From NCBI GenBank assembly GCA_947626575.1, contig CANQSR010000013.1, positions 1 through 62,155 on the forward strand: a DNA stretch of 62,155 nucleotides, given 5' to 3'. The DNA is from an uncultured Clostridia bacterium. Lineage in GTDB: Bacteria > Bacillota > Clostridia > Christensenellales > Borkfalkiaceae. The notes beneath the pieces were generated by a model. The model worked only from the letters and a program-made list of their open reading frames with translations, ran no database searches and was not told the origin of the DNA. Both the position numbers and the translations under genes were made by a program. Shown here one piece after another: positions 1 through 9,048 of this stretch; position 1 is the first letter of the stretch; each line of letters starts with the position of its first letter.

Positions 1-225
1 ACACTTACGTCACCCTGAGCGAAGTCGAAGGGTCACATTATTTTTTTGCGGTGATGCTTCGACAAGCTCAGCATGACACTTACGTCACCCTGAGCGAAGT
101 CGAAGGGTCACATTGTTTTTCTGCGGTGATGCTTCGACAAGCTCAGCATGACACTTACGTCACCCTGAGCGAAGTCGAAGGGTCACATTATTTTTTTGCG
201 GTGATGCTTCGACAAGCTCAGCATG
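1..225. repeat. Three tandem copies of a 75-bp palindromic intergenic repeat
   Basis: Copies begin at 1, 76 and 151 and are nearly identical; the middle copy differs in the T-rich segment. Each copy carries CCCTGAGCGAAGTCGAAGGG and, about 25 bp later, its imperfect reverse complement CTTCGACAAGCTCAGCATGA, so each can fold into a stem-loop. The array may continue to the left of the window. A plus-strand frame through it encodes only the repeat and is not a gene. From memory, similar GAGCGAAGTCGAAG / CTTCGACAAGCTCAG pairs are common in intergenic DNA of many bacteria. Confidence 0.9.
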
Positions 226-254
226 ACGATTTCCCCCTCTGGGCAACCGAGGGT

Positions 255-292
255 AAAAAACCAACCTTTCCGCGCGGAAAGGTTGGTTTTTT
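255..292. terminator. Bidirectional rho-independent terminator, 38-bp perfect palindrome
   Basis: Arms CCAACCTTTCCGC / GCGGAAAGGTTGG meet at the centre and are flanked by A6 on the left and T6 on the right, so a U-tract follows the hairpin on either strand. It lies about 80 bp beyond the stop of the minus-strand lipoprotein gene at 371 and would end that transcript. It could equally end a plus-strand transcript entering from the left. Confidence 0.88.
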
Positions 293-296
293 GTTA

Positions 297-385
297 CTCA
301 GAACTTATATTCCGCGTTGCTCAAAACTTACACTCTGAGGTCAACTCAGAACTTACATTCCGAAATCGGCTCAGAACTGTTTGCC
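297..385. repeat. Degenerate ~24-bp direct repeats at the 3' end of the 371-4804 gene
   Basis: On the minus strand the motif TAAGTTCTGAG occurs three times (one copy as TAAGTTTTGAG), preceded by GGAATGT, GAGTGT or GGAATAT. A fourth partial GTTCTGAG overlaps the stop codon of the upstream gene. Spacing is 21-25 bp. No function is evident. Confidence 0.6.
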
Positions 386-3300
386 GGGAAGGATAGCCAC
401 GGGAGCAACGCTCGCGGCCGCCGCGGCGGGAGAAGCGGGTACATAGATGACTTCGATCGCAGTGATCTTCGCCTGTCCGTTGGTTGCACTGCCCGTGTTG
501 CCAACCATAAGCGTAACGGAAGTCCCCTCTACACGCACTGCCACATCGGAAACGACTTGCGCATCTCCGTTCTTCAAAATACCGCTATTGCCCGCGGAAT
601 ACGTGACCTTGACGGAATAAAGCGTATAGCCATTCTTTGCGGTAATGGTGATGCCACCGCCGCCGGTCTGGTAAATACGCCAATCGCTATAATACTTGCC
701 CGTGTTGCCCGTACCGACGATCTTCGCCTCAATATTATCATTCAAAGTCACGGTATCATACACTTCGGCTCCTTGGTTCTTCCATGCATGTTGGCGCGCA
801 TACTCGGCAATCGATACGGTAGCAGTCTCGGCGCCATCGGGAAGTTTGGCGGGAATAACCACGGTGAAGTCCTTGGTATCCTCCGCTTCGCCGCACTTCG
901 CCGTCACGGTGATTTTAAGCGTAACTTCTTCATTCTGTTGCGTGACTTTCAACGTCGTATTGGCGTCGATCGCAAAGCCCTCGTTGTCACTTGCCCATGT
1001 AAGCACTACGCCGCTGATAGCCGTCGTGGGAAGCGTGACGTCTGCGGTCGCACTTGCGGGAAGCGTGACAGCGCGGAGCGCCTCGGAAACCTTTTCGGCA
1101 TTCGTCAACTCGCCCACCGTAAGGTTCGTGATCTCACAACCCGTATCAAATTCCTTCGTCCCGTTATAATAGTGTTTCAACGTGCCTTGCACGGTAACGG
1201 TGTCACCGGGCTTCACGGTTGCGCTATGGCTGCTCTTTTCGCGGAAGCACTGAATTTCCTTATCGCCGACCTTCATCGTGAAGGTCACATTGCCGAAATT
1301 GGAAGCGTAAGCAGTATCAATGCGAAGAACCTTTCCTTGAAGCGAATAGGTGCCTTTCATCGCAACGGTATTGTTGCCCGTTAAACCAAAGAGCTTTGCA
1401 AGAATTTCAGCTTCCGTATAGGTATGTTCACACTTTTCGCAATGATTGAGAACGGGGTCACATTCCTCCGTGACCGTTGTCTCATCGCAACCCGCTTCAT
1501 TGCAGGTACCCGTATGCGTCCATTCGCCTTCGTTATACTCATAGGTGTATTTATGAACATGTTCGGGTTCCGTGGATTGCTTATACTCGATCACGAGCTG
1601 CGAAATGCGGCGATGGCCGGAAGTTCCGCCGATCGTGAACGTGACGGCGTTTGTAGAACCCGTCCAAACGGGGCTTTCAAACGCTCCCTTATCGGAAGTG
1701 ATCTCATTGGTACCCTCGCCGCTGCCGAACGTGAAGGTGATCTTGGTGATCACGTTGCCCGCGGGAGCGGTGACAGTGAACGTGTTGCGGTTGTAGATCC
1801 TGAGAACTTTGCTATCGTTATGGAAGATAGGATTATTGCTCCCCGTTCCCTTCGAGAAGGTGATCGTTACATCGCCCGCCTGCTCGCTCGTAAGGTCATG
1901 ATTTGCCTGATAGGTGAGCTTGCTTGCGTCAAACGTCACGCTCGTGGTGTCGCTGGGTTCGGGTTCGACCGTGCTACCGTCGGCAAAGGTGACGGCGATC
2001 TTGAAAATGAACGCTCTGTCTGCGGAGGTAATGGTGAACGATTTCACCGCTTTGGTGAGTGTGAACGTAAACGCGACGGGAGTCGTGTTGCCGATCGTTG
2101 CGGGATTGAAGCCGTCGATCGCGATCGTGTCACTGTCAGACCAGCCAAGGCAAAGAATTTGGATCTTGTTGATATCTTTCGAGAAGTTCAACGTAAACGT
2201 TCCGTTTGTCTTGCTCTTCCCAAGTCTGAGGAAACCGCCCTTCCCTTGATAAGCCGCAGGGCCGCTTGTGCCATTGTTGCCCGCATAGATGTAGTCAAAT
2301 TCTACCGAAGTAAGCCCCGCTTCCGAAGCATTTTTGAATGCCGCAAGAACGGCTGCGTTCGTCATTACATTATAATCGGTCGCGACCGCTACATCGGAGA
2401 AATCAAAGACGGTTGCGCCCTGTTCGTCAATCGCGGTTCCCTTCGCGGGATCGGGGAGTTCGGGTTCGGGGTCGACCGTACCGCCCTGCGAAGCCGTACC
2501 CGTGAGGGTGATAGACTTCACATAGACCGCATGAGTGGCGCCCTTGAAGGTTATGGTCTGTTCGCCCGTTGTCGTAACGTCATACTCGATCGTGTAGAAT
2601 TTCCATGCTTTGCCACCCTGCGAGAAGTTCGCATCCGCTGCGGTGTGGTTCCCTGCCGTAAGCGTCGTGGAGCCGGCTGTAATAGTGAGTTTATCTGCGC
2701 TATCATAATCATAGGACGTTGCGATCACGACGACGATCTTCGTGAACGTACCCTTGAGCGAAAGCGTGCCGTCCGTCTTCTTGAACTGCATGACGGTGAA
2801 ACCGAAAGGCAAATTCGAAGAACCGTCGTAATAGTTATCGGTCCCCAACACATTGCTGGTCGTCACTTCGGCACCGCCGACGGTGTGCGCACCATTATAA
2901 AGGTTGTAACCCGTTCCGGTAATTCCCGCAAACAAAGTTTCTCTCGTCAGTTCGAGCGCGTCGCCCGGCTGAGGTTCGTCGCTCTTCGCCCTAATGGTGA
3001 TGGTGACGGTTTTCGTGTTGTTCGTCACGGCCTCGGTGCCGCAGGTGGCGGTGACGGTGGCAGTGACGGTGGCATCGGCCGCGGGAAGCTCGGCGACGGT
3101 GATCTTGTTGTTCGCGATGGTATAGGTTTGGTCGGTGGTCGCCCAAGCAAAGGTGACACCCTTTACCGTGGAAGCGGGAAGATCGGTATCGCCCGCCTTG
3201 GTGACGGTGAAAGTCGTTTCGAGCGCTTGAAGCGCGGCCTCCACTTTCTGCTGAGGCGTTCTATCATCGACGGGGAGTTCATAAGCTACCGCATGGAGAC

Positions 3301-4804
3301 GAATTTTGCCGTTAAAGCTCATTTCCGGTTCGTCATACCAATTCTGAAGCGCGCCGTAGACGGTGATCGTTGCACCGACGACGAGGGAATCATCCTTGGG
3401 AAGGAATTGAGAATCCTTATCGAGACCGTAGAGCTGGACGCCTTTGGATTTCTCGGCATCTGCGGAATCAGCAATATATGCCTTTTCCCAATTGTCGTGG
3501 TCGCCGACGCTGCCCGCATCAATGACAATGCCCTTGACGTAGATACCAGCGACCTTGCCGTCGACCTTATAGTAAGTTTGCGCCTCAATTTCTTTCAAAA
3601 GCTCAAAGACATCGGCAACGGTGTAGGGATCATCTTCCGTACCCGAACCTTCGAGCTTGGAAGCGGGCGCAACGGTAATTGTGATCTCTTTCATATCACT
3701 CGCGGTGCCGGCGGAAATAGCCGCAACGAGGGTGACCTGGGTCTCTTCGGTGGGAAGCGACGTAATGTTGAGCTTGTTGTTGGCAACGTTGAGGTATTGA
3801 GAGGATCCCTTGACGGACCACTCCAATGTGGCGCCGTTGAGGCTTGTAGGAAGGTCATAACTTCCCGTTGCGGAATAACGATCCTTGGAAAGGCTGAGTG
3901 CAGCCTTTGCTACGGCGACCTTCTCAGCATCGGACGCACCTCCCGGCACGCCCTCAATATCGATGGAGAAGATACGGCATTGATTGCTCATCGTGAGGTT
4001 GAATTCGTCCTGAGGCGTAGCAAGCGTAAGCGTGATGGTGTTGGTTTCGTCGTCCGCTACAATTTGATCGTCGGTATAGCCGTTATTCGCAAGTACTGTT
4101 TTAAGATTAGAATAATACTTGTAAGTATCATCTTGGCTATGGAACGTAATAATTTTGATACCGGGGAATTCGATCTTAAGAGTCGAATTCGCATACAAAC
4201 GGATATGGCCGCTGGTTTCGCTATACAAACCGCCGTTTGTGACTTCGGTGCTGCTGTTCGCCTTGTCGTTTGTGACAGTGATGCCGTTCTGCACCCAGAC
4301 TTGTTGTTCTGCCGTCATGACGGTGTTGGCTGCGGATGTCGTGAAAGAAATCGAGGCAGTGACAGCGTCCTCCGAGGACTTCTTCGGGATCTTATGGCCG
4401 TAATCGGCAGTCTTGGTCGCATTGCCCACGGTGATGGAAGCGGTGAGCGTGTATTCAATGTCGAACGTGGCGCGGGTGATCTCGACCGTATAGCGGGCGC
4501 TTTCATCTGCTTCGGTGCCGATCTTCACATACTGCCCGATATTTTCCGTCTCGGACGTGACCGACCAATTGACGCTGTAGAACTCGTCCCCCACTTTGGT
4601 CCGCGAGAGGATCAGATAATCTGCGGGCGTCTCGTAGTCCTTGACTTTGCCTTCGCCGTCGAGATAGATGCCGTTGAGCATCGTGATACCCGACTGCGCG
4701 ATCTCTTCGTCGCTCGTGCCGTTACCGCCGCACGCGGCGATCCCCAAGCACAAGGTGGTAGCCATGACGCATGAGAGCGCACCGATCAGCCATTTGTTCT
4801 TCAT
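371..4804 (-). CDS. Large secreted lipoprotein with Ig-like and OB-fold repeats
   Basis: The 1477-residue product starts with a lipoprotein signal (KK-free basic start, hydrophobic core, lipobox IAAC, Cys25), so it should be anchored to the outer face of the membrane. The ATG at 4804 is chosen because AAGGAG lies 7 bases upstream; the frame stays open 36 codons further without a signal peptide. Visible parts: three atrophied-Ig-like segments starting DAEKV/QQKVE/NAEKV (about residues 286-375, 516-605, 1231-1318); two OB-fold-like domains (about 390-510 and 1128-1230); beta-sandwich-like segments between them; and a Cys/His cluster with CEKC near 1080-1130. No catalytic motif is recognised. 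The C-terminus (VAILPGKQF) is abrupt, and its stop sits in a repeat. It is the last gene before the terminator at 255-292, 140 bp after the nuclease gene. Probable role: surface binding, possibly of nucleic acid or polysaccharide (inference). Confidence 0.85.
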   Translation of the reverse strand: MKNKWLIGALSCVMATTLCLGIAACGGNGTSDEEIAQSGITMLNGIYLDGEGKVKDYETPADYLILSRTKVGDEFYSVNWSVTSETENIGQYVKIGTEADESARYTVEITRATFDIEYTLTASITVGNATKTADYGHKIPKKSSEDAVTASISFTTSAANTVMTAEQQVWVQNGITVTNDKANSSTEVTNGGLYSETSGHIRLYANSTLKIEFPGIKIITFHSQDDTYKYYSNLKTVLANNGYTDDQIVADDETNTITLTLATPQDEFNLTMSNQCRIFSIDIEGVPGGASDAEKVAVAKAALSLSKDRYSATGSYDLPTSLNGATLEWSVKGSSQYLNVANNKLNITSLPTEETQVTLVAAISAGTASDMKEITITVAPASKLEGSGTEDDPYTVADVFELLKEIEAQTYYKVDGKVAGIYVKGIVIDAGSVGDHDNWEKAYIADSADAEKSKGVQLYGLDKDSQFLPKDDSLVVGATITVYGALQNWYDEPEMSFNGKIRLHAVAYELPVDDRTPQQKVEAALQALETTFTVTKAGDTDLPASTVKGVTFAWATTDQTYTIANNKITVAELPAADATVTATVTATCGTEAVTNNTKTVTITIRAKSDEPQPGDALELTRETLFAGITGTGYNLYNGAHTVGGAEVTTSNVLGTDNYYDGSSNLPFGFTVMQFKKTDGTLSLKGTFTKIVVVIATSYDYDSADKLTITAGSTTLTAGNHTAADANFSQGGKAWKFYTIEYDVTTTGEQTITFKGATHAVYVKSITLTGTASQGGTVDPEPELPDPAKGTAIDEQGATVFDFSDVAVATDYNVMTNAAVLAAFKNASEAGLTSVEFDYIYAGNNGTSGPAAYQGKGGFLRLGKSKTNGTFTLNFSKDINKIQILCLGWSDSDTIAIDGFNPATIGNTTPVAFTFTLTKAVKSFTITSADRAFIFKIAVTFADGSTVEPEPSDTTSVTFDASKLTYQANHDLTSEQAGDVTITFSKGTGSNNPIFHNDSKVLRIYNRNTFTVTAPAGNVITKITFTFGSGEGTNEITSDKGAFESPVWTGSTNAVTFTIGGTSGHRRISQLVIEYKQSTEPEHVHKYTYEYNEGEWTHTGTCNEAGCDETTVTEECDPVLNHCEKCEHTYTEAEILAKLFGLTGNNTVAMKGTYSLQGKVLRIDTAYASNFGNVTFTMKVGDKEIQCFREKSSHSATVKPGDTVTVQGTLKHYYNGTKEFDTGCEITNLTVGELTNAEKVSEALRAVTLPASATADVTLPTTAISGVVLTWASDNEGFAIDANTTLKVTQQNEEVTLKITVTAKCGEAEDTKDFTVVIPAKLPDGAETATVSIAEYARQHAWKNQGAEVYDTVTLNDNIEAKIVGTGNTGKYYSDWRIYQTGGGGITITAKNGYTLYSVKVTYSAGNSGILKNGDAQVVSDVAVRVEGTSVTLMVGNTGSATNGQAKITAIEVIYVPASPAAAAASVAPVAILPGKQF

Positions 4805-4944
4805 ACTTTTAACTCCTTTATAAAATTTTATTTTTTTGAATCTTAGATACACTCGCCCGATGTGGCTCGATGTGAGGAGTGAGGGGGTTGTTCCCCTATG
4901 AGGCGGGCGCAAAGAATCCCGCGGCGGGAGAATAAGAGATGAGA
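4805..4944. other. 140-bp gap between nuclease and large lipoprotein genes
   Basis: On the minus strand it contains a short stem (TCCCG/CGGGA, near 4913-4930) followed by TTCTTT, which could be a weak terminator. An AT-rich stretch with a good ribosome site lies just before the lipoprotein start. I see no convincing -35/-10 pair. Confidence 0.4.
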
Positions 4945-6384
4945 TCAGTCAACGATCGTGATGTTTGCGGAGAGATTGACTTTTACCTGATAAACGCCTT
5001 CGTACTTATCGATGATCCCCTTGACGTTGATCGTTTTGCCTTCGTAACGGCTCTGCGGAATAAGTTCGCCGTTTTCATAGAGCGGAAGGGTACGGACGAC
5101 GATCCTCGTCGTGGTTCCGTCGGCATTCTTCTGCTCGCAGGTGAGGGAAATGGCCCCCGTATTATCGCCCTTTGGCGTGGTGTACGCGCTGACGACTTTC
5201 AGGTTGGTCATGGAGACGGAGGATCCCATAACGGCTTCGCCGAAGTTGATGGTGACATCTTCGAGCGTCTCCTCCCCCCCTTCACCCTTCACGGTGAATT
5301 CCATGGTGAGCTTATCCTGCGAGATCTGGTTGGCGGTGAGTTCCTGGAAGTGGACTTCCCCCGTACCTGTGATGACGCTGTCGTCGTCGCGCGGACGGAT
5401 CGCGTTGGCATGGACGCCGGAAATCTGATAGGTATCGCCCGTTTCATAGTAGGTGACGGTGCCGATCACATGCACGGTGTTGCCGACCGTGAACACTTTC
5501 GAGAGCGCGCTCGTGCTTGTCCCAAGGAATACTGCCATACCATAGGCGACGCCGTCGGCCTCAACATAATCTTCGATGTAGGCGGTCTGGAAAGCGCCGT
5601 CTGCGAGGAGCGCAACCACCACACCGTCTACGCTGACCTTTTTGTCGACGTAGTTGTCAACGCGGAACCGAAGTTGCTTCAAGTCGACGGGAAGCGCGTC
5701 TCCTTCGAAGAAGTTTTCGTCCACAGTACCTTGGGGCGAATAGATGCAGAGCTGCTGGTCTCTCGCCTGGTTGAGTGCGGCAAACGCCGTCTCGCCGTAT
5801 CTGTTTTGGGCGGTCGAGGAGGCGAAGGCGAGGCCGTTTTGCAGGATTTCCACGTTCAGATTGCGGAATTCCGTTTCGCCTTCGGGGATATACCAGATCC
5901 AAAGGACGTAACGCTCGCCCGTGGAGTCGATATTCCATCTGCCGTCATCCGATTCGACGACGATCTTCACCGCCTTTTCGAGCTTGCCGCGCGTGAATTT
6001 GGAAGCGGTCTTGCCCCACTTCTCGATGTCGCCCGTGGATTCGGGCGTATCGACTGCGATGTAGCGCGCCTTGATGAATCCGTCCGTCCCCGCAAAGTCC
6101 GCCGAATTATATTCCGTTAAATCGGAATCGGTCACGGGGTCGAAGTGGGTGGTATCGCCGTCGATGAAGTTCCTGACCTTGACTTCCTGCTTCTTGGTCT
6201 CGCTCTCGAAGTCGAGTTTGAGTTCTCCCGCATAGTCCACGGGATCGACGACGGGCGGCGGATCTGGAGTATCGGGATCGACGGGGTCAGGCTCTTTGCC
6301 GCCGCCGTTGCAACCCGCAAATATGGGAAGTACGAGCGCAGCCGCGGCCAAAAGTGCGAAAATGCTCTTCAAATATTTCTTCAT
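4945..6384 (-). CDS. Thermonuclease-family (SNase) lipoprotein with C-terminal OB-like domain
   Basis: The 479-residue protein has a lipoprotein signal (IFAGC, Cys25) and a Pro/Asp-rich linker. A staphylococcal-nuclease domain follows at about residues 60-215. Family landmarks are present: IDGDT (75-78) for Ca2+, RYIAVDTPE (107-115) matching the catalytic Arg, Asp, Thr and Glu, and GERYVLWIW (156-164) matching the second catalytic Arg. It therefore looks active and should cut DNA and RNA outside the membrane with Ca2+. The last ~250 residues form OB-fold-like segments related in style to those of the next gene downstream. The ribosome site before the ATG at 6384 is weak (GGGGTG). It sits 24 bp after the ABC binding-protein gene and is probably co-transcribed with the importer. 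The nuclease assignment is firm; the role of the C-terminal part is unknown. Confidence 0.9.
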   Translation of the reverse strand: MKKYLKSIFALLAAAALVLPIFAGCNGGGKEPDPVDPDTPDPPPVVDPVDYAGELKLDFESETKKQEVKVRNFIDGDTTHFDPVTDSDLTEYNSADFAGTDGFIKARYIAVDTPESTGDIEKWGKTASKFTRGKLEKAVKIVVESDDGRWNIDSTGERYVLWIWYIPEGETEFRNLNVEILQNGLAFASSTAQNRYGETAFAALNQARDQQLCIYSPQGTVDENFFEGDALPVDLKQLRFRVDNYVDKKVSVDGVVVALLADGAFQTAYIEDYVEADGVAYGMAVFLGTSTSALSKVFTVGNTVHVIGTVTYYETGDTYQISGVHANAIRPRDDDSVITGTGEVHFQELTANQISQDKLTMEFTVKGEGGEETLEDVTINFGEAVMGSSVSMTNLKVVSAYTTPKGDNTGAISLTCEQKNADGTTTRIVVRTLPLYENGELIPQSRYEGKTINVKGIIDKYEGVYQVKVNLSANITIVD

Positions 6385-6408
6385 GATAACACCCCGCGTT
6401 TCGTCCCG

Positions 6409-7899
6409 TTACGTGATACTCGCGATGCAATTTGCTACGGCTGTTTGGAAAGCGCTTTCGATGGACGTGTCGGAAAACACGGATTGAAGGAGCAAGCCCA
6501 CTTCCGTACGGGCCTTCGACGAGCCGACGAATGCGGGAGAGGTGAAGTAAGCATCCTTCTGTTCAAGGCACATCTTGGCAGAGAGAGCAGCAAGGCCCGT
6601 CGTCCCGTTCGCGTTCTCTTCAAGCTCCGTTTTGTAGGAGTCCAAAGTCAGCATATACTCCATCTTGAGCGGAGGCATGTAGCCGGAGTCGATGGAGAAG
6701 TCTGCCTGAAATTCGATGTTCGTCGTGAGATACTTGACGAGGAGCCAGCTTGCAAGGACCTTCTGCGGATCTTTATCCTTGAAGATGCAGACGGAGGGAC
6801 CCTGCGAGATCGCCTTCGGATGAGCGGGATCGACCTGCGGGATCTGCGTGATGCCCGCTTCAAAGGCATATTCCCCGTTTACGAGCGGAGGTTTCTGATA
6901 CTGCCCGCCCGCGGTGGAGCCAACACACATATAGCACTTGGGTTCCTGCAACGAGGTGAAGAGGTTGGAAGTATAGGTGCCGCCGTTCAACTCCTGCGTT
7001 GTGAAATATCCCTTTTGGAAGTTCTCGGAAAGCATTTCCACAAATTCGCGGTTCTGCTCGTTGTCAAAACGGAACCTGTTTGCCGCCGCACCCGTGGGAT
7101 AGGTATATGCGGAATCGTATTGCTCGCAGAGGGTGATGAACAGGTTGGACTCGGAATCATAGCCGAAAGGAATGCAATCGGGATCGATTTCAAGGATGCG
7201 CTCGCAGGTATCCCAAAGTTCACTCCATGTCGTAGGCACTTTGAGTTCGTTGTCCTCAAAGAAATTTTTATTGTAGAACATGACTTCGGTGGACTTTGCG
7301 AAAGGAAGCATGTACATCATCTTGCCGTCGCCGAACATATGGCCTTCGTTATAGAAGCTCTCGATGAACATCTCCTGCTCCGCTTCGGTGAGGCCGAGAT
7401 TGTACTCATCGCCGTTTTCCAGCGTGACCTTCTCGTTTGCATAAGTCCCGCCGGGGAGGAAATCGTTCATCGCAAACACCGATTGGGACACGTTGTAGTC
7501 GGCAACGTGGTCGCCGTAGCAGTAGGCGATGTTGGGCTGGTTGCCGCCGATGATCTCCGTTGAGATCTGTTCGTGAACATCGTCGTAGTTGCCGTATTTG
7601 GAAGCCTTGACGGTGATATTCGGGAAAAGTTCTTTGAAGAGTTCAAGCTGGAAGTCGAGCTTTTCTTGCAACACCTTTCCCATTGTGTGGTAGAAAGTAA
7701 TCTCGACGGGCTTACTGATATCGAACCCACCTTCGGGCATCACGAATCCGCCCGACGTCGCGAGCGCGACGTTTGCCAAGTCGTCAGTTGACGACCCGCC
7801 GCCGTTGATCTCGCCCTCTTGGACGCATCCGGTAAAGCCAACCGCTACCGTGCAGAGCATTGCACCCGCAAGCATGATTGCACCGATTTTGTTCTTCAT
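6409..7899 (-). CDS. ABC importer extracellular binding lipoprotein (family 1, sugar type)
   Basis: The 496-residue protein has a lipoprotein signal ending GFTGC (Cys25), a Gly/Ser linker, then a family-1 solute-binding fold. Recognisable features are the ITFYHTMG start, the NIAYCYGDHV segment, the ST-EVMFYNK motif typical of CUT1 binding proteins, and Trp-rich FWGT-like regions (TTWSELWDTCE). AAGGAG precedes the ATG by 6 bases. It is encoded 43 bp after the second permease, so the order is ATPase, permease, permease, binding protein. The ligand cannot be read from sequence: family-1 proteins bind oligosaccharides, glycerol phosphate and similar compounds, while a link to nucleic-acid breakdown products is suggested only by the nuclease gene 24 bp downstream. 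Confidence 0.92.
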   Translation of the reverse strand: MKNKIGAIMLAGAMLCTVAVGFTGCVQEGEINGGGSSTDDLANVALATSGGFVMPEGGFDISKPVEITFYHTMGKVLQEKLDFQLELFKELFPNITVKASKYGNYDDVHEQISTEIIGGNQPNIAYCYGDHVADYNVSQSVFAMNDFLPGGTYANEKVTLENGDEYNLGLTEAEQEMFIESFYNEGHMFGDGKMMYMLPFAKSTEVMFYNKNFFEDNELKVPTTWSELWDTCERILEIDPDCIPFGYDSESNLFITLCEQYDSAYTYPTGAAANRFRFDNEQNREFVEMLSENFQKGYFTTQELNGGTYTSNLFTSLQEPKCYMCVGSTAGGQYQKPPLVNGEYAFEAGITQIPQVDPAHPKAISQGPSVCIFKDKDPQKVLASWLLVKYLTTNIEFQADFSIDSGYMPPLKMEYMLTLDSYKTELEENANGTTGLAALSAKMCLEQKDAYFTSPAFVGSSKARTEVGLLLQSVFSDTSIESAFQTAVANCIASIT

Positions 7900-7942
7900 T
7901 TTTATCTCCTTATTTTAGTTTTTCAAATTTGAATGCAGGGAA

Positions 7943-9037
7943 TCACCCCTTGATGCCGCTCCGCGAAACGCCGCGCATGATGTATTTGCGGAAGATGATG
8001 AACACGATGAGAAGCGGAACGGTGACGAGAACGACCGCCGCCATCTGCGCAGGGTAGTCGAACAACTTGGACAGCTGATCGGTGAAGTCCGCGCCGCGCA
8101 GACCGACTGTGACGAGCATGTGCGCAGAATCGTATGCAACGAGTTGCGGCCACATGTAGGAGTTCCACGAACCCATCATCTTCAAAATAGTGATGGAGAT
8201 GATGGTGGGAGAAGCGAGCGGGATCATCACTTTCCACAGATATTTCAGGTCACTCGCCCCGTCTATCTTCGCCGCAAGATACAGCTCGTTGGGGATCTGC
8301 ATGAAGTTCTGCCGCAAAAGATAGATATAGAACACGCTGACGAGGAAAGGCACGATGAGTACCGTAAAGGTATGCAGCCAATTGAACGCGGAGACGGTGA
8401 TGTAGTTCGTGATTGTGAACAGCTCGCCGGGGATCATCATCGTCGCGAGCATGAGCGCAAACAAAATATTCTTTCCCTTGAATTCCATCCTTGCAAACGC
8501 ATAGGCGGAAAGCACCGTGACGATGAGCGATAAGATCGTGGAGACGACGCCGACGATTACCGTATTGAGGAAGAGCCTTCCGAGATTGAGGCCGCCCGTG
8601 AATGCCGTAAGGTAGGTCTCCCAACGGAGTTCATGCGGCCACAGGGTGGGCGTGGGGAGATTATATTCCTCCACCGTCTTGACGGAAGAGATGAGCATCC
8701 AATAGAACGGGAAGATCATCGCGAGCGCAAGTACCGAAAGGAAGAGATACATCACGGCTTTCACGAGAGCTTTTTGCGCGCGCTCCCTACGGGAGATCTC
8801 GTCTGTGGCGCCCGTTGTGAAGACCTCATCCTCGATCTTCGCAAGAAGGAGAAGGCTCCAAACGGCGAGTGCGAGCGTGAGAAAACCAATGCAGACGAGG
8901 CTGGCAGACAGCCACGTCCCAAGCGCAAACAGGCCGAATCCGAGCAAGCCGATGACAAGGGCGCACACGCCCGCGACCCCCAAGAGAATCCCTACGGTAA
9001 GGCGGAGACGGGCATAACTTTTCCGATTATCTTTCAT
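7943..9037 (-). CDS. CUT1-type ABC permease, MalG-like, with N-terminal extension
   Basis: The 364-residue membrane protein has the MalG-type core. The EAA loop is ELYLAAKIDGASDLKYLW followed by IPLASP, and it ends in a short basic tail. The usual family length is about 275-300 residues. Here an extra N-terminal stretch of ~85 residues carries two predicted membrane helices (about residues 10-32 and 40-62) before the charged linker and the canonical first helix (VMYLFLSVLALAMIFPFYW). The start has AAGGAGG at 6 bases. It follows the MalF-like permease by 11 bp. The two permeases should form the channel, driven by the ATPase at 10023-11318. Confidence 0.92.
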   Translation of the reverse strand: MKDNRKSYARLRLTVGILLGVAGVCALVIGLLGFGLFALGTWLSASLVCIGFLTLALAVWSLLLLAKIEDEVFTTGATDEISRRERAQKALVKAVMYLFLSVLALAMIFPFYWMLISSVKTVEEYNLPTPTLWPHELRWETYLTAFTGGLNLGRLFLNTVIVGVVSTILSLIVTVLSAYAFARMEFKGKNILFALMLATMMIPGELFTITNYITVSAFNWLHTFTVLIVPFLVSVFYIYLLRQNFMQIPNELYLAAKIDGASDLKYLWKVMIPLASPTIISITILKMMGSWNSYMWPQLVAYDSAHMLVTVGLRGADFTDQLSKLFDYPAQMAAVVLVTVPLLIVFIIFRKYIMRGVSRSGIKG

Positions 9038-9048
9038 CTCGCACCTCC

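Noticed and set aside
1..225. Possible CRISPR array
   Set aside because: The 75-bp units are contiguous with no unique spacers, and no cas genes are in the window.
51..338. 95-residue frame with repeated LRQAQHD / TLSEVEG peptides
   Set aside because: It is translation of the 75-bp intergenic repeat and a terminator. These peptides recur as spurious annotations wherever this DNA repeat is found.
1424..4774. 1116-codon open frame on the plus strand
   Set aside because: It lies antisense to the lipoprotein gene at 371-4804, has no ribosome site and an Arg/Asp-rich composition typical of reverse frames in GC-rich DNA. The minus-strand frame has a signal peptide and domain structure.
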